Assembly (NCBI RefSeq): GCF_008831285.2
Contig: NC_045147.1
Span: 13,680,854-13,744,853 of the forward strand
Direction of reading: 5' to 3'
Length of the DNA: 64,000 bases
DNA from: Nymphaea colorata
Taxonomy: Eukaryota; Streptophyta; Magnoliopsida; Nymphaeales; Nymphaeaceae
Of the stretch, positions 62,392 through 64,000 are shown one piece after another. Each line of letters starts with the position of its first letter. Position 1 is the first letter of the stretch. Both the position numbers and the translations under genes were made by a program. The notes beneath the pieces are model-generated. The model was not told the DNA's origin, made no database searches, and worked only from the letters and a program-made list of their open reading frames with translations.

Positions 62392-64000
62392 AAGGATATC
62401 CTTACGGCTTATAATGCTTATCTTTTGGGGCACAGGCATCTAATGCAGCTGGTGAAGGAAGAAAAAGCGTGAACCCCTTCTCACCCAAGGCGTCTTTTCT
62501 CAGATACTGGCGCAACACCGAGCTGCCTGCATTCCTCCTCGCCAAATGCTCGCCTTTAAACGCCACTCAGGCGGCTACCTACGCTCGTTATATTGACGCT
62601 CACACCCTCCAAGAGCATCTCCCTTTTTTCTGTGCATCCGCCAACTTCTACTGCACGTTCCTGAAGAAGAAGAAGGCATCCGCCCCGGCCCCTGTTCCCG
62701 ACAGCTTCACCGTGTATAGCGGCCGAACTTCGTCAAGTACACGAAGGCAGGCAGCAGCGACTTCACCAACTACTCCGTCAGCAGCAACGTCGCCGAGGTC
62801 ACATTCGCCACCTACGGCGGCGACCAAGACGGGCACTGCCAGCAGTTCACACGCTACGAGTCGGACGGCAACGTCGGGGCGGGACGGTTCTCCAAATACA
62901 ACACCGAAGGCATCGGTCAATTTAATAACTACGGTGACCACAGCAACGTCGACCAGCACCGCTTCACCCGCTACGGCGACGACACCAACGCTGGTCTCCA
63001 GATGTTTACAAGCTACACCGAAAACTACAATGTCGTCGGGAACGACTTCAAGTCGTATGGCTCCGTCGCCAATGGCATGAGTAGCCAGTTTTCTGGCTAC
63101 TCGACGAGATCCAACGTGATCACCAACAAGTTCACGTCCTACAACAAGGAGGGCAACGGCCCGCTGGATCAGTTCACCAGCTACGCCGAAAACGGCAACA
63201 TCGTCCGGAACCAGTTCCAGTCTTACGAGGCCGGTGGCAATGCCGGGCTCGAGCAGTTCCAATCGTACTCTGAGCTCGCGAACTTACCGGACAATAGTTT
63301 CCGGTCGTACGGGAAAGGCGATAATGGTGCAAGCCTTTGGTTCGAGACATACGGCAACGCATGGAACCCGTTGGTTCAGTTCACGGAATACGGGAAGGAC
63401 GGGAACAGCATCACCGCATCCTTCACCTTCTACAGCAAAGACAACACCACGTTCAGCGACTACCACCGGACAGGCACCACTTTCAACGACTACCGTAACA
63501 CCACCGTCTCGAACACGGCCCTCGTCGAGCCAGGGAAGTTCTTCCGCGAGGCGTCTCTCGTATGCGGCCACCGCATTCGGATGCCGGACAAGCTGCCACC
63601 GAGGTCGTTTCTCCCGAGGACCATAGCGGACAAGCTTCCTTTCTGCTCCCGCCGGTTGCCGGAGCTCATTCGGACTCAACGCATCCGGGTTGCAGGTAAG
63701 ACGGATTTGCTTCGTAGTCGTGTCATCTTCTAGTCGGGTCATTTGTTATTCAGTACATTTGTTTTCGTTTTGAAAATTAAATTACTTTTAAGTTGCATTT
63801 AACTGCCATGGTAAAATTCCAAGCCGCATAAAAAAGGTGTGTTTTGAGATCTTTAGTTCAAAATCCATTATAGATTTATGGTTGAATGGGGAGCTCTGAT
63901 CTTAAATCCAGATGCTATGATCTCAAATCACTGTGGACATTAGATCTGCGCTAAAACAAATCCGAGTGGCTTCAAAGGGGTGGACGAGGATCCGATTACA
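62307..64000 (+). pseudogene. Decayed tandem copy of the PG1-beta/BURP gene (runs off the window)
   Basis: Aligned with the 56,482 gene. Exon 1 begins at ATG 62307, but the donor GT is lost: the sequence reads CTTCTAAGACACC where copy 1 has CCTGTAAAGCC. Read-through meets TAA at 62412-62414. Exon 2 would run 62436-63695, starting at the same GGGGCACAG acceptor. It has a 1-bp deletion near 62,725 (after YSGR), so the FTxY repeats lie in another frame, and a 2-bp deletion near 63,672 shortly before the conserved donor. An in-frame 9-bp deletion near 62,750 also separates the copies. The FTxY repeats and first BURP part (FFREASLVCGH) are still readable. Exon 3, with the CH motif, lies beyond the window. 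The high remaining similarity implies fairly recent duplication and decay. Confidence 0.88.
62359..62392. repeat. (CT)n microsatellite in the PG1-beta pseudogene
   Basis: Counterpart of the intron 1 CT run of copy 1. It begins directly at the position of the lost donor site, so repeat slippage or deletion may have removed the GT. Confidence 0.9.

Overview
The window is nuclear DNA from a flowering plant. It is AT-rich, has long (AT)n and (CT/GA)n microsatellites, GT-AG introns, and plant-specific protein families: a HIPP metallochaperone, an ILR1-like auxin-conjugate hydrolase, a membrane-tethered NAC factor and a BURP/PG1-beta protein. It also holds a Copia retrotransposon primed by initiator tRNA-Met and a caulimovirid-like remnant. 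I cannot place it more finely. Exon-intron models were assembled by eye from splice sites and reading phase; each of the four multi-exon models sums to an exact multiple of three.

Layout. 1-4,740: repeat-rich intergenic DNA beginning inside an old GGATTC-word element. 4,848-6,830 (+): HIPP gene, 5 exons, 318 aa, two HMA domains and a C-terminal CaaX box. 6,831-12,437: intergenic with a short inverted-repeat element at 8,527. 12,438-16,885 (-): IAA-amino-acid hydrolase-like gene, 5 exons, 441 aa. 18,225-19,111: ribosomal protein uS19/RPS15 pseudogene lying between inverted GAGCTCGAG-rich arms (possible Pack-MULE). 23,141-26,342 (-): NAC factor with a C-terminal membrane anchor, 6 exons, 548 aa. 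26,650-37,400: mostly repeats, including a hAT-like MITE, a foldback element with ~230-250 bp arms, a caulimovirid-like RNase H remnant and short tandem duplications. 37,402-37,830 (-): intronless 40S ribosomal protein eS17. 39,776-44,611 (+): complete but dead Copia element with TSD GGGAA and unusual TAAA...TTTA LTR ends. 45,046-47,016: two ~630 bp diverged direct copies of an unknown repeat. 50,806-51,206 and 54,794-55,218: two copies of one GGATTC-word element. 56,482-58,835 (+): intact PG1-beta/BURP gene, 3 exons, 600 aa. 59,312-60,146: element with GGGCC-rich inverted arms. 62,307 to past the window end (+): a decayed tandem copy of the PG1-beta gene.

The five intact genes have unrelated housekeeping, stress and cell-wall roles; only the two PG1-beta copies are related by duplication. 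The most unusual signal is a set of non-autonomous elements whose inverted arms are built from short G-rich words, begin with (T)AGG(G) or TAAG, and where datable are flanked by ~9-bp direct repeats (perfect at 54,794-55,218). That is Mutator-like behaviour, and one of them appears to have captured part of a ribosomal protein gene.
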